From: an uncultured Acidimicrobiales bacterium
GTDB lineage: Bacteria > Actinomycetota > Acidimicrobiia > Acidimicrobiales > SZUA-35
Reading direction: 5' to 3'
Length of the DNA stretch: 64,000 nt
Assembly (NCBI GenBank): GCA_937922805.1
Contig: CALAJV010000004.1
Location: 62,001 to 126,000, forward strand
Shown here one piece after another: positions 44,052 through 53,292 of this stretch (position 1 is its first letter; the number at the start of each line of letters is the position of its first letter). A model generated the notes under the pieces. It did not search any database. It saw nothing but the letters and a program-made list of their open reading frames with translations, and was not told where the DNA came from. Position numbers and translations under genes: made by a program.

Positions 44052-45358
44052 GAGGAGGCTCCATCATTTGATTGAGGATTCTTACTAGTCGGTGACGTCG
44101 ACGCGGTCATCAGCGCTTGGATCAATTCGTCGTCGTCATTGGGGTCGACGGTTCGTAGATCGACGTAGGTTCGATTCTGTTCGACTCGAGCAATGATCGG
44201 ACGATCGTTTGATCGGAGGGCGGAGGTAATGTCGCCTTCTACCGTTACCCCATAGCTCGGGAACGTCACCGTAGGAAGCGTCCCGCCGCCGGGCACAGCT
44301 TTAGTTTCAACAGCGGTAACTTTGTCGTTCGTTGAGTTGGCGACCCGTTCGGCACGGTCAACTAAATCGGACTGTTTGGTTGCCACCATCCGCCAGAATG
44401 GGATCTCGTCGCCTTGCCGGTCAAGGTAGCTCATCGCAACTGACTGCAGCGCGTGCATTACCAAGCTGCCAGGCCGAAGGGCTCGAGCCAGGGGATGGCT
44501 GCTGCATCGCTGTACGAGCTCTTTGCTGCCAGCGATAATTCCGGCTTGCGGACCTCCGAACAGTTTGTCGCCGCTAAACAAAACCAGGTCGGCGCCTGCT
44601 TCTAAGGTTTGTTTGGCCGCTGGCTCATCCGCCAACCAGATTGGCGGAGGCCCAGCAAGCCACGGACACGCGGCGTCGAGCAACCCCGATCCGATATCGG
44701 CGATCACGGGAACCCCGACACTTGTGAGAGCCTCCACCGACACATCCTCGGTGAAGCCAACAATTTCATAGTTCGACCGGTGGACTTTCAAGACCATAGC
44801 CATATCGGGGTTGGTCTCATAGGCAGTGGTGAAGTCGGATAGTCGGGATCGGTTTGTTGTTCCAACCTCAACTAGTCGAGCGCCGGATTGGTTCATGACA
44901 TCGGGGATTCGGAAGCCTCCGCCGATCTCAACCATCTCGCCGCGGCTCACTGCTACTCCCTTACCGGCCGCTAAAGCAGCCAGGGTTAGTAAGACCGCCC
45001 CGGCACAGTTGTTAACCACCATCGCCGCCTCCGCGCCACAGAGCGTGGCCAGAGTGTCACCAATCGTTTGCTGGCGGCTGCCGCGCTGACCGGTTTCCAG
45101 GTTTAGCTCCAAGTTGGAATAGCGTGGTTCCACCTCGACCCCGACGGGAGCTCGGCCAAGATTGGTATGTAGAAGTACCCCAGTTGCATTGATTACTGGC
45201 ATCAGCAGTCGGCGTTTCCGCTGATTAACGAGCGCGTCGATGTTTCCAACCTGGTCGGAGGCGATGGCGGATCTGGCTATCTCAACCAAAATTGGGTGAG
45301 GAAGACCGTGGTGTTTAAGGGATCTTGCGAGTTGATCAACCGAAGGGGGATGGGTCAC
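44048..45358 (-). CDS. selA: L-seryl-tRNA(Sec) selenium transferase SelA
   Basis: PLP enzyme that converts Ser-tRNA(Sec) to Sec-tRNA(Sec) using selenophosphate. The 436 residues include the N-terminal SVDQLARSLKHHGLP, INATGVLLHTNLGRAP, EAAMVVNNCAGAVLLTLAALA, RGEMVEIGGGFRIPDVMNQSGA, and the PLP lysine in LVLFSGDKLFGGPQAG. The C-terminal RTVDPNDDDELIQAL block is typical. selB overlaps its 3' end. selD and the tRNA-Sec gene are not in the window, so they must be elsewhere. Confidence 0.95.
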   Translation of the reverse strand: MTHPPSVDQLARSLKHHGLPHPILVEIARSAIASDQVGNIDALVNQRKRRLLMPVINATGVLLHTNLGRAPVGVEVEPRYSNLELNLETGQRGSRQQTIGDTLATLCGAEAAMVVNNCAGAVLLTLAALAAGKGVAVSRGEMVEIGGGFRIPDVMNQSGARLVEVGTTNRSRLSDFTTAYETNPDMAMVLKVHRSNYEIVGFTEDVSVEALTSVGVPVIADIGSGLLDAACPWLAGPPPIWLADEPAAKQTLEAGADLVLFSGDKLFGGPQAGIIAGSKELVQRCSSHPLARALRPGSLVMHALQSVAMSYLDRQGDEIPFWRMVATKQSDLVDRAERVANSTNDKVTAVETKAVPGGGTLPTVTFPSYGVTVEGDITSALRSNDRPIIARVEQNRTYVDLRTVDPNDDDELIQALMTASTSPTSKNPQSNDGASS

Positions 45359-45428
45359 AGCTTGAGGCTACCGCTGCAGGAAAAAAGCCGAAAGTTCGGC
45401 TTGAGGCGCCTGCCGGTAGACTAAGAGG

Positions 45429-45989
45429 GTGCGTTTGAAGGTTCTCGTGGCAGTTTCGGTCATTTTCGCCGAGATAATTGCGTTCGTCTTTGCTGTGAGA
45501 TCATTCAACCCTTTCCTTGTTACCGCGGTTGTAATGGCGGCTTCCGGCTTTGGCTTGTGGATGGCGCTGCGGCGCGGTCCTTCTCTCGTTGGTCAAGCGA
45601 TCAACGAATTTACCTCGACACTCCTCGTCGGCGAATCGCTCGACGGTAGCGATCCAAAGACTAATGCCCATGCCGCTTTAAGCGATCGAACCTTGCGGCT
45701 CTTCGGTATCGCTATGCTGGTTGTACCCGGTTTATTAACAGCGGCCATTGGCCTCGCGTTGCTGGTTGCGCCAATTCGGGCGTTGCTGATTCCAATCGCC
45801 GGGTCGAAGGTAAATTCTCTGTTTCCGAACGATCTAAAAGATGGTTTGTTCGGGCCATCGTTTCGAACCATCTTGGGCGGCATCGACCCGACGTTTCGTC
45901 GTGGTGATGTTGTCGACGTCAGTTCCGTAAAGAAAGATTCCGCAGAGGAATCAACTAGGGACACTCCGGCTCGCCCGGAGTTGAACTAA
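45429..45989 (+). CDS. FxsA-family membrane protein
   Basis: A 186-residue cytoplasmic membrane protein. FxsA overproduction relieves phage-F exclusion of T7 in E. coli; its normal role is unknown. Seen: two N-terminal helices, the LVVPGLLTAAIGLALLVAPIRALL segment typical of the family, and a hydrophilic tail. Start is GTG 45429. The MBL-fold gene follows 24 bp downstream on the same strand, but no functional link is visible. Confidence 0.82.
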   Translation: MRLKVLVAVSVIFAEIIAFVFAVRSFNPFLVTAVVMAASGFGLWMALRRGPSLVGQAINEFTSTLLVGESLDGSDPKTNAHAALSDRTLRLFGIAMLVVPGLLTAAIGLALLVAPIRALLIPIAGSKVNSLFPNDLKDGLFGPSFRTILGGIDPTFRRGDVVDVSSVKKDSAEESTRDTPARPELN

Positions 45990-46013
45990 GAGTTAGTGTT
46001 CAGGAGATAAGTT

Positions 46014-46592
46014 GTGACTGTAGCTGAAGAACCGATTCCACTACCGCCGATCACGCCTGGCGTTGCCCGGGCGTTGAATCCACTAGTTCGGCGGATCGCC
46101 GCCGAGGGTGATGGCGATGAGCCAGGTCTGAATACGTATCTGATTGGGATTGATGAAATTGTCATCATCGACCCTGGCCCTCAAGACGAAAGCCACCTCG
46201 ATGTTCTTTGTGGGTGTGGTGGCGATCGTATTCGCTGGATCGTGTTCACCGACACAGCTTCTGCTTACTCGGCTGGGGCGCAAGAGCTTAAAGAACGTAC
46301 AGGTGCCGAGTTGGTTGCACCCGCTGGCTTTGACGGCGCCGATCAGGTGCTCGGCGATGGCTACAAGATTGACGCCACCGAGTTCCGAATTACCGCAGTC
46401 GCCATCGACGACGGTTCCGACGGTCGATTCTCGTTCGTGTTAGAACAAGAACGAACCTTGCTCGCCGGTGACCACGTAACGGAGGACACTTGCCCGGATG
46501 GACTTGCTGAGAAGGTTAAGTCATACCGGATCAAGTCGGTTGCTCCAGGCCATGGTCAATATATAGAAAACGCTTCTGGCATTCTGTCTTAG
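46014..46592 (+). CDS. Metallo-beta-lactamase-fold protein lacking metal ligands
   Basis: The 192 residues follow the MBL-fold order: GLNTYLIGIDEIVIIDPGP near residue 38, then the loop that should hold HxHxDH, then LAGDHV and a closing GHGQ. At the loop the sequence is FTDTASAYSAGAQELKERTGA instead of THTHxDHSGGA, so the first three metal ligands are missing. The later AGDHV Asp remains. The protein is probably catalytically dead and may act as a binding or structural protein. It begins 24 bp after the FxsA gene, so the two may be co-transcribed. Start GTG 46014. Confidence 0.72.
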   Translation: MTVAEEPIPLPPITPGVARALNPLVRRIAAEGDGDEPGLNTYLIGIDEIVIIDPGPQDESHLDVLCGCGGDRIRWIVFTDTASAYSAGAQELKERTGAELVAPAGFDGADQVLGDGYKIDATEFRITAVAIDDGSDGRFSFVLEQERTLLAGDHVTEDTCPDGLAEKVKSYRIKSVAPGHGQYIENASGILS

Positions 46593-46627
46593 CTGGTAGA
46601 ACCGTTGTCTCCATACTGTTGCAGCCG

Positions 46628-47149
46628 ATGAAACGATCGACTGAGCGGTGGACCTGCCCAGATTGTCAGCGGGTCTTCGGAAAGAAGAATCAGAGTCATT
46701 TGAAGTGCGAGCCTGCGATCTCGCTCGATCAGTACTTCGCTCAAGCTCGGCCATTCGAGAGGCCAATCTTCGACGCGGTTTACCTCCGTCTTGGACATCT
46801 CGATGGGCTAATTGTCGATCCAATAGGCGTAGGCATCTTGTTGAAGAATGGTCCGATGTTCGCCGAGCTTCGGCCCAAGACGAAATGGACTGCTCTTGGA
46901 TTCTCACTTGGACGCAAAGTGAACAGCGGTCGATTGTCGCGGAAAGTCGTTAGCTACGGAAAAAAGTACTTCCACGTGATCAACATCGATGACCCAACCA
47001 TTATCGACCAGGAAATTGCAGACTGGTTGATCGAGGCATATCACCTTGCTGGCGGAACCTCTATGCCGGACCGGGCTGCCAGCGACGGAACCGATTCTGG
47101 TAGCAGCAGTGGAATGGTTCCTGATGATGTTGAAGACCCGCTAGCGTAA
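46628..47149 (+). CDS. Zinc-ribbon and DUF5655-like domain protein
   Basis: A 173-residue cytosolic protein. An N-terminal ribbon (TERWTCPDCQRVFGKKNQSH) precedes a domain with LDQYFAQARPFERPIFDAVYL, MFAELRPKTKWTALGFSLGR, YFHVINIDDPTIIDQEIADWLIEAYHLA. This order matches small proteins with DUF5655, of unknown function, sometimes near DNA repair genes. Start ATG 46628 is preferred over TTG 46619. The Asp/Ser-rich tail is likely disordered. Confidence 0.65.
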   Translation: MKRSTERWTCPDCQRVFGKKNQSHLKCEPAISLDQYFAQARPFERPIFDAVYLRLGHLDGLIVDPIGVGILLKNGPMFAELRPKTKWTALGFSLGRKVNSGRLSRKVVSYGKKYFHVINIDDPTIIDQEIADWLIEAYHLAGGTSMPDRAASDGTDSGSSSGMVPDDVEDPLA

Positions 47150-47261
47150 CGCCGCCTACTTGTTCGCTTGCTACGGCCTGCGGGAACTAGCTACGTTCAG
47201 CTTGGGGAACCCCCAAAAAGAACTTGGAGGCAACGAGCACGCAGCAGGCCCCAGGCGGCAA

Positions 47262-47870
47262 TCACAGCCCACGTCGCCCTCGGGATCGAGACCGACTCAA
47301 TCGAGGGGTTGTACGACGACTGCCATCTACTTGAGCTAGCCAGCGGCGAACCTGGCTCCGCGATCGCAAACGAACGACGTCGGCATGGGTCCAAGTGCCG
47401 TCGATGTTCCGCTGCTCGCTTTCGTCTCGACGTTTTTGGTAGACCGACCATGCCCACAAAACGACATTTTTGTCTTTGTCGAGCGAGAAGAGGTTCGAGA
47501 CCTGTTCTCGATTTCCGTTCCAAAGTTCCTGATTCCATATCACCCGTTTGAGCGTTCTTTTCACTACCCGAATGGTTACAACTAGCCGTGGTAGATCAAG
47601 CCAGACGATCGTGTCAGCTGCTGGACTTCGGATGTGATCGATTCGGGAGTTGTACTCCCCGCACATTACCCAACCACCGGTATCACGGCTCGCATCTTCC
47701 ATGGCCACCTGAACCGCAGCGACGAACTCTGGAGCCGGACTCTGCTCCCAATTTGAAAGATGAAAAAGTGCATCGAGCTCAATATGGGTTAGGCCAAGAA
47801 CCTCAGCTAGACATCTGGCCAACGTTGTCTTGCCCGAGCCTGCGGGGCCAATAACTGCGACACGGTGCAC
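47262..47870 (-). CDS. P-loop NTPase of the adenylate-kinase-like / topology-modulation group
   Basis: A 202-residue protein starting RVAVIGPAGSGKTTLARCLAEVL (Walker A), followed by HIELDALFH and WVMCGEYN, then an Asp/Leu-rich Walker-B-like strand (TIVWLDLPRLVVTIRVVKRTL). The C-terminus is Arg-rich (TPRLSRSRSRGRRGL). It resembles small kinases annotated as topology modulation protein or FlaR-like; the phosphate acceptor is unknown. Divergent from the phosphotransferase gene downstream. Confidence 0.72.
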   Translation of the reverse strand: MHRVAVIGPAGSGKTTLARCLAEVLGLTHIELDALFHLSNWEQSPAPEFVAAVQVAMEDASRDTGGWVMCGEYNSRIDHIRSPAADTIVWLDLPRLVVTIRVVKRTLKRVIWNQELWNGNREQVSNLFSLDKDKNVVLWAWSVYQKRRDESEQRNIDGTWTHADVVRLRSRSQVRRWLAQVDGSRRTTPRLSRSRSRGRRGL

Positions 47871-47956
47871 TCGGCCAGCCTAGGTGGTCTGCCGATTAGT
47901 TTCTTGTGAAGATGCGTCTTGGTAGCCATCAACCATTCGCTATCTATAGTTAAATC

Positions 47957-48838
47957 ATGAGCAACCGGCCGGCCCCAGAACTAGCCATCTCTCCGGACCT
48001 GGTGAGCTCGTTACTTCAGCGTCAGCACCCCGACCTGGCTTCACAACCGGTGTCGGTCCTGGATCGCGGCTGGGACAATACAAATCTTCGCCTCGGCGAT
48101 GAGCTACTGGTGCGGATGCCGCATCGAAAAGCCGCGGCTGAACTGATCTTGAATGAGCAGCGGTGGTTGCCCGAGCTAGCGCCCGTTCTGCCGTGGCCAA
48201 TTTCTGACCCCGAACGAGTTGGTCAACCAGACCTCGGGTTTCCTTGGAACTGGTCCGTTTCTCGTTGGTACCCCGGCGAGGTGGCGGCCAGATCGGCTCT
48301 CGCTAACGAGACGCAAACGGCGGGTGAACTCGGCCGGTTTTTGGCTGCGCTCCATCACCCGGCGCCGGCCCAAGCACCAGAGAACCCGTATCGAGGCGTG
48401 GCCATCAAAAGTCGCAAAGAGTCGTTCTACCAAAATCTCGCAGCTCTTGACGCCGCCGACTCTTCGCTCTCGTGGGACCCTGAAGCCATCAGACGACTGT
48501 TTGACCAAGCAGTGTTGGCCACCGAAACCCATGAACGAGTTTGGTTACACGGAGATCTCCACGGCAAAAACGTAATCGTAGACGACGGCCAAATCGCCGC
48601 GGTCATTGACTGGGGCGATATTTGTTGCGGAGATCGCGCTACCGACTTGGCGTCGGCGTGGATGCTGGTCCCCTCAGCGGTGACCGAGGTTGCTGAAGTT
48701 GCCGGTGCTGACGAGCAGGCCTGGATAAGAGCTAAAGGTTGGGCTGTGCATTTCGCCGTACTCTATTTACTCCACAGCGATGATGACCAAACGATGGGAT
48801 CGGTCGGAGCTAGGTTGATGAACGCTTTGATCGACTGA
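47957..48838 (+). CDS. Aminoglycoside phosphotransferase-family kinase
   Basis: A 293-residue APH-fold kinase. Seen: the N-terminal lobe with RGWDNTNLRLGDELLVRMPHRKAA, the catalytic loop HGDLHGKNVIVDDG near residue 200 and the metal-binding Asp in AAVIDWGDICCGDRATDLASAW. Family members phosphorylate aminoglycosides, macrolides or sugars and small metabolites. Substrate cannot be assigned; resistance is only one possibility. No transfer marks flank it. Confidence 0.85.
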   Translation: MSNRPAPELAISPDLVSSLLQRQHPDLASQPVSVLDRGWDNTNLRLGDELLVRMPHRKAAAELILNEQRWLPELAPVLPWPISDPERVGQPDLGFPWNWSVSRWYPGEVAARSALANETQTAGELGRFLAALHHPAPAQAPENPYRGVAIKSRKESFYQNLAALDAADSSLSWDPEAIRRLFDQAVLATETHERVWLHGDLHGKNVIVDDGQIAAVIDWGDICCGDRATDLASAWMLVPSAVTEVAEVAGADEQAWIRAKGWAVHFAVLYLLHSDDDQTMGSVGARLMNALID

Positions 48839-49032
48839 TCGACCGATTTGCAGTGTAAGGCATGGCGCGTTCAGATGGCCTCTAAACCCCTTAACCGGTA
48901 GCAATATCGCTGCGCCGCTGCCTCACGTCAAAAAGAAACGAACTAGTTATGCCTCGACCCGTATCCACGTGGGTGATTCGGACGTGTATATAGGTGAGTC
49001 GATGGTGGGCTTGCTAACAAGGTGACTGCTTT

Positions 49033-52014
49033 ATGCAGTCGTTTGGCAACGTATTCGAACGGGGTTCGGTGATGAGATCTTCAGTACGGGATAGGTTTTT
49101 AGTTGACACCTTGGACCTCCTGAGGGAACGATTCGGATTCCGGCGCCTGTCTTGTGTATTCGTCACAATTATCGTGGCGATTGGCGTCCTAGTTGCGGTG
49201 GAGAACACGGCCTCGGACGCTGAGGTGTCGTGTGCATCGGCCGCTTCTGATCCCGATGGCGACGGTTGGGGGTGGGAAGGTAACGCTTCGTGCCGAGTTG
49301 TCAGCGATGAGGGCCAGATAGTCGAGCTTACGCAAACTCCCTCCGCTGGTAATGAGGCGGCAAGTGAGCAAGACGCTTCCGGTCGACCAATCTGTTTGTA
49401 TCCTGATTCTGATCCCGATGGCGATGGCTTCGGGTGGGAGAACAATTTCACCTGCGTTGTTGATCAGTCCGGAACCCCGTATCCAACGCAAGCCTCGCCC
49501 GGTTCGGTTCCTGGTTCACCAGGAAACCAAGGAGTAGACGATACCTCCACCGTTCTGGATCAAGAGTCGGAAGCGATTCGCCAAGCCGGGCTCTATAGAA
49601 CTCAAGTCAATCTTCGTTTAGGCGAACAGCGAGCGCAGCTACTCGGGGGCCTAATCGAAGCCGTCGGCGTCATGGTCGACGTTGCGGTGATATCGAGCGG
49701 TGATGGCGATTGGCTCGCGTCAACCCTGCCAGCGGTGCACGCCCAACTAGATCCTCTGGTTGAATGTCCAGCGCAACGTGCGGCAATCGGAGTGCTGCTG
49801 GTCGAGACGATGGAACGCTCGTTTCAAAGCGCTCCAAATTCAGTTGGGCGAGTAGCAGCTGACTTTTTGAGCGACATGATGTCGACCTTGGACGGAAACG
49901 GCCTAATCGTCGTTCAACGAGATATTTGCGTCGAGAACTCGCCGGTGCCACCCGACAGTGACCCTGGTGAACAAGTTGTCGATCAAGAGCAATCCGATCT
50001 ACCGACAGAGGCAGATCCTATACTTGATCCGGCCCCGGAAGCCACAGTGGCTATGGTCTCGCTGGCCTTAGGCGTGTTCGGCGCCGACGCCGAGCTATTG
50101 GCCGCTCGGATCCATCAGATTCAGACGCTGCTTGCTGCCGATGCAACCACGGTCGAAATGGTGGTGTCGCTGAACGAGGGAATCAAGAATACGCCGGGCG
50201 TCAGATTGGCCTTGGCCGAAGCCGAGTTAGCGGCGCTGTCCGCTCGAGATGCAAGCACCGAACTTATCCGACGAATAACTGCGGCAGGAACAATTGAGAT
50301 TCCTACGAATGTCGGCGGACGCGACGGCGAAGACGAGAGACAGCGACTGAGATCAGAACAATATCGAGCCACCGCAAATTTCAATCAGACGGCAATATTC
50401 CAGAACTGGCTCGAACCAGCTGGCGAATCAAACGAAGTCCGAGCTCAGTCGGTAGTCGACGCAGTGCGTGTGATTCAGGCTAACGAGGCCACGCTCCAAC
50501 GGATGGCTCAGGGCTCAAGACCGTCAGAGGCTGCTGTCTCTCAGGTCGAGAACGCTGCGGCACAGGTATGGCGAGGATTACTCGACACAAAGTCGAGTGG
50601 AAGCCGCGTTCGGGAGATGTATACAAACATAACCACTGGATTCGACCCCCAAGCCAACGTGCCAGCGCGGGATCGAGTCGACAACGGTCACCAGTTGCAG
50701 CCATTTGCCAATTGGTTCAATGCTGCATCGACCACGCAACGAGCTGAAGCCTACGGAATTGACGCCACGACCTGGGAGCTGACGCAGCCCTTTATGGATC
50801 TATACGTCAGCACCCGAAAATTCCGAAAGTCGAACTATGGGTCGGGCAAGATAAAGGCTCAGCTCCTTGATTTGGTGAAGATCGGTTTCACGATTCTTCT
50901 AGCCAGTCAGCTTGGCCCCCAAATCGCTGCTGCCATGCAACTCACTGAAGGTACTGCTGCCTTCTACATCGCCGCCGGTGGCACAGGAAGCGCCGCGGCA
51001 AACCTACTCGTCAGCGGTGACCTTGATGCTGCGATCAACGGTGGTATCGCTGGTGCCGTAACCGGCGGACTCCGTTACTTCCAGACGCTCGGGGCGCTGA
51101 CAAATACCCAAAAGGTGATGAAGGCACTCCTGCTGTCTGAAATCGCCGGAGGCTCTGGCACGTTCGGGCAAAACCTCGTAAGAGTATTTGCTGGAGAGTA
51201 CCTTCGAGGATTCGGCGAACGGGTCGCTGAATTGGATGGGGTTTCTCCGTTCACTGGCGATCTATTAGAGAAAATTCTTACCTCGGCCGTGATCCACGGT
51301 GGCGACTGGGACAAGATCAACGAAGATGTCGAGAACTATCTTTCAAATCTGCTCGGTGGTGAGGTAGCTAGCTTCATCAGCGAAACGTTGCCCCAGGAAT
51401 GGCACGCTCCGGCCAAGGCGCTAAGCACCTTTGCTGTCCTCGCTCACACCCCAAATCGCAGCGATTCAGAGCTGAGGTCGTTCTTCTTCACCCATGTGAT
51501 TCCGCAGTTAGAGCTAACCGGAGGGGATATCTCGAGTTGGTTCGAGAGCGAGAACGAAATGTACAACGTTATTGGTAGGGCGATTCTGGAAATCTCGGTG
51601 AATGCTCTGACCGCTGAAGGGCCCGACGCTCTCGAACAGGGCGTTACCCAATATGTACATCGGTTGGCCGGCGACTGGGCTTCACAGAAGCTTGTCGGTG
51701 CGTTCACTCCTGCTGGGCAACGACCTTCTCCTGGCGTCTCGATGCTGGCTCGTGTTCTCAATACCTATATCAGAACGGCATACGACCCAGTACTTCAAGA
51801 GAGAATGTTCTTGTCTGAGAGCATGACGGTTGTTGCCGATGCGTTCATCTTGCTGGCGCCGAACTGCGGCCAGGCGGCGTCGGTTCGGAGCGTCGCTAGC
51901 ATCAACAATCAGCTCAAGAAGGCAAACAGCCCCGAGAAGTTCGAGGAAATCCTAGCGAACACCCTCACTGATGTGTACGCATCCGAAGGTACGCACAGGC
52001 TCTGTCGGTCCTAA
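49033..52014 (+). CDS. Large exported protein with two DPDGDG repeats, function unknown
   Basis: A 993-residue protein with an N-terminal signal anchor (VFVTIIVAIGVLVAV). Two copies of a roughly 35-residue cysteine-containing module follow (DPDGDGWGWEGNASC and DPDGDGFGWENNFTC), typical of marine secreted proteins and possibly glycan-binding. The remaining 800 residues are mostly helical. A glycine-rich hydrophobic part near residues 615-690 (GKIKAQLLDLVKIGFTILLA; DLDAAINGGIAGAVTGGL) resembles the glycine-zipper pre-toxin regions of contact-dependent toxins. No toxin domain or immunity gene is recognised. Start ATG 49033 follows AAGGTG; ATG 49072 is the alternative. Its stop overlaps that of the convergent aminotransferase gene. 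Confidence 0.7.
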   Translation: MQSFGNVFERGSVMRSSVRDRFLVDTLDLLRERFGFRRLSCVFVTIIVAIGVLVAVENTASDAEVSCASAASDPDGDGWGWEGNASCRVVSDEGQIVELTQTPSAGNEAASEQDASGRPICLYPDSDPDGDGFGWENNFTCVVDQSGTPYPTQASPGSVPGSPGNQGVDDTSTVLDQESEAIRQAGLYRTQVNLRLGEQRAQLLGGLIEAVGVMVDVAVISSGDGDWLASTLPAVHAQLDPLVECPAQRAAIGVLLVETMERSFQSAPNSVGRVAADFLSDMMSTLDGNGLIVVQRDICVENSPVPPDSDPGEQVVDQEQSDLPTEADPILDPAPEATVAMVSLALGVFGADAELLAARIHQIQTLLAADATTVEMVVSLNEGIKNTPGVRLALAEAELAALSARDASTELIRRITAAGTIEIPTNVGGRDGEDERQRLRSEQYRATANFNQTAIFQNWLEPAGESNEVRAQSVVDAVRVIQANEATLQRMAQGSRPSEAAVSQVENAAAQVWRGLLDTKSSGSRVREMYTNITTGFDPQANVPARDRVDNGHQLQPFANWFNAASTTQRAEAYGIDATTWELTQPFMDLYVSTRKFRKSNYGSGKIKAQLLDLVKIGFTILLASQLGPQIAAAMQLTEGTAAFYIAAGGTGSAAANLLVSGDLDAAINGGIAGAVTGGLRYFQTLGALTNTQKVMKALLLSEIAGGSGTFGQNLVRVFAGEYLRGFGERVAELDGVSPFTGDLLEKILTSAVIHGGDWDKINEDVENYLSNLLGGEVASFISETLPQEWHAPAKALSTFAVLAHTPNRSDSELRSFFFTHVIPQLELTGGDISSWFESENEMYNVIGRAILEISVNALTAEGPDALEQGVTQYVHRLAGDWASQKLVGAFTPAGQRPSPGVSMLARVLNTYIRTAYDPVLQERMFLSESMTVVADAFILLAPNCGQAASVRSVASINNQLKKANSPEKFEEILANTLTDVYASEGTHRLCRS

Positions 52015-53198
52015 GAAGACAGATCGGCCACCGCGGTAACGAACCGGGCGATCTCGTCATCGTTGTTGTAATAGTGTGGTGACGCTCGAACCAGCTCGGT
52101 TAGTCCCCGTTCGGGGAAATCGAGTCGGGCCGACGACGCGTCGGTAACTGAAACATTGATCGATCTGGCACCCAACGTGTGCTTCACCTCGGGAGCCGTA
52201 ACTCCCTCGACGGCAAATGTTACTAGTGCGCCTTGGTGCTCGCCCTTGTCGTGAACGCTTACACCAGATAGTTTTTGTAGCCCTGATCGCAACGATTCGG
52301 CGAGATGAAGGTTGCGCTCAGCGATGTGGTCTATACCGATTTTGGTGGTGTATCGCAAGGCAACTGCAAGGCCGACCTTGCCAGCAAAGAAGGTCTCAAA
52401 TGGTTGGAATCGAGAGGCTTTTGGGTGAGGAGCGATCTCCATGGGGGCGGACCAATCCGATCCCGACATGTCGACGCCGGCCGGGTTTCCCATTTGGTTG
52501 AGAGCAGCATCGTTAACCCAAACCATTCCGGTGCCTCTGGGTCCACGGACAAATTTCCGGCCCGTGAATGAGAGGATGTCGCAGCCGAGTTCGTCGACGT
52601 TGACGGGGAGTTGCCCAACCGACTGACAGGCATCGACTTGAAACAACACTGAGGAGTCGCGAAGGAGTTCACCAACGGCAGCTACCGGATTGACCAGACC
52701 ACCTTGAGTGGGGATATGGGTAACCGAAACCAGCCGGGTCCGACCGTCGATCATTGATTCAAGGGCGTCAATGTCGAGTTGGCCATGCTTATCGTCGGGG
52801 ATGACCTCTATCTCAATCCCTTGTAGCTCCTTGGCTCGTAGTAGTCCGGCCATGTTGCTCGGGTATTCGGCCCGGGTCGTTAACACCCGATCGCCGGGCG
52901 AGAATCGGAGAGCGCTAAACGCCGCGTTCCATGCTCGAGTAGCCGACTCGACGTAGGCCCAATTACCGGGATCGCCCCCTACCAATTCGCTGGCAGCGGT
53001 GTAGACGCCTGCCAGATCGTCGGCTCGGGAAGCTGCAGTTTCGTAGCCACCGAACGTTGCCTCAGCCTGTAGATAGTCGATAAGAGCATCGGTCACCGGT
53101 TGCGGGGGCAAGGCCGACCCAGCGTTGTTGAAGTGCAGAACACTTTGCACTCCTGGCGTGTCGCTTCGTACTTGATCTATGTCGATAGTCATCTGCAA
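52011..53198 (-). CDS. Class V aminotransferase-fold PLP enzyme (paralogue 2)
   Basis: A 395-residue PLP enzyme of the same subgroup as the gene at 30794-31990. Shared order: LHFNNAGSALPPQPVTDALIDYLQ, FQVDACQSVGQLPVNVDELGCD, LSFTGRKFVRGPRGTGMVW with the PLP lysine, and VRASPHYYNNDDEI. Start is ATG 53198 or the ATG six bases later. Its 3' end overlaps that of the large exported protein by 4 nt. The reaction is unknown; cysteine or selenocysteine lyase, epimerase and ergothioneine-type C-S lyase are all in the family. Confidence 0.82.
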   Translation of the reverse strand: MQMTIDIDQVRSDTPGVQSVLHFNNAGSALPPQPVTDALIDYLQAEATFGGYETAASRADDLAGVYTAASELVGGDPGNWAYVESATRAWNAAFSALRFSPGDRVLTTRAEYPSNMAGLLRAKELQGIEIEVIPDDKHGQLDIDALESMIDGRTRLVSVTHIPTQGGLVNPVAAVGELLRDSSVLFQVDACQSVGQLPVNVDELGCDILSFTGRKFVRGPRGTGMVWVNDAALNQMGNPAGVDMSGSDWSAPMEIAPHPKASRFQPFETFFAGKVGLAVALRYTTKIGIDHIAERNLHLAESLRSGLQKLSGVSVHDKGEHQGALVTFAVEGVTAPEVKHTLGARSINVSVTDASSARLDFPERGLTELVRASPHYYNNDDEIARFVTAVADLSS

Positions 53199-53292
53199 CC
53201 AGTTTGCCCTAATCGGAGGCCACAGACGAATGAGTTGTGAAAGTTGTTAGTTCCGACTCGGTGGCACCGGTTGATTCAAATCCGAGAGTTCA

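Noticed and set aside
47957-48838. Acquired aminoglycoside resistance gene
   Set aside because: Only the broad kinase family is supported; no transposon or integron marks are adjacent and base use matches neighbours by eye.
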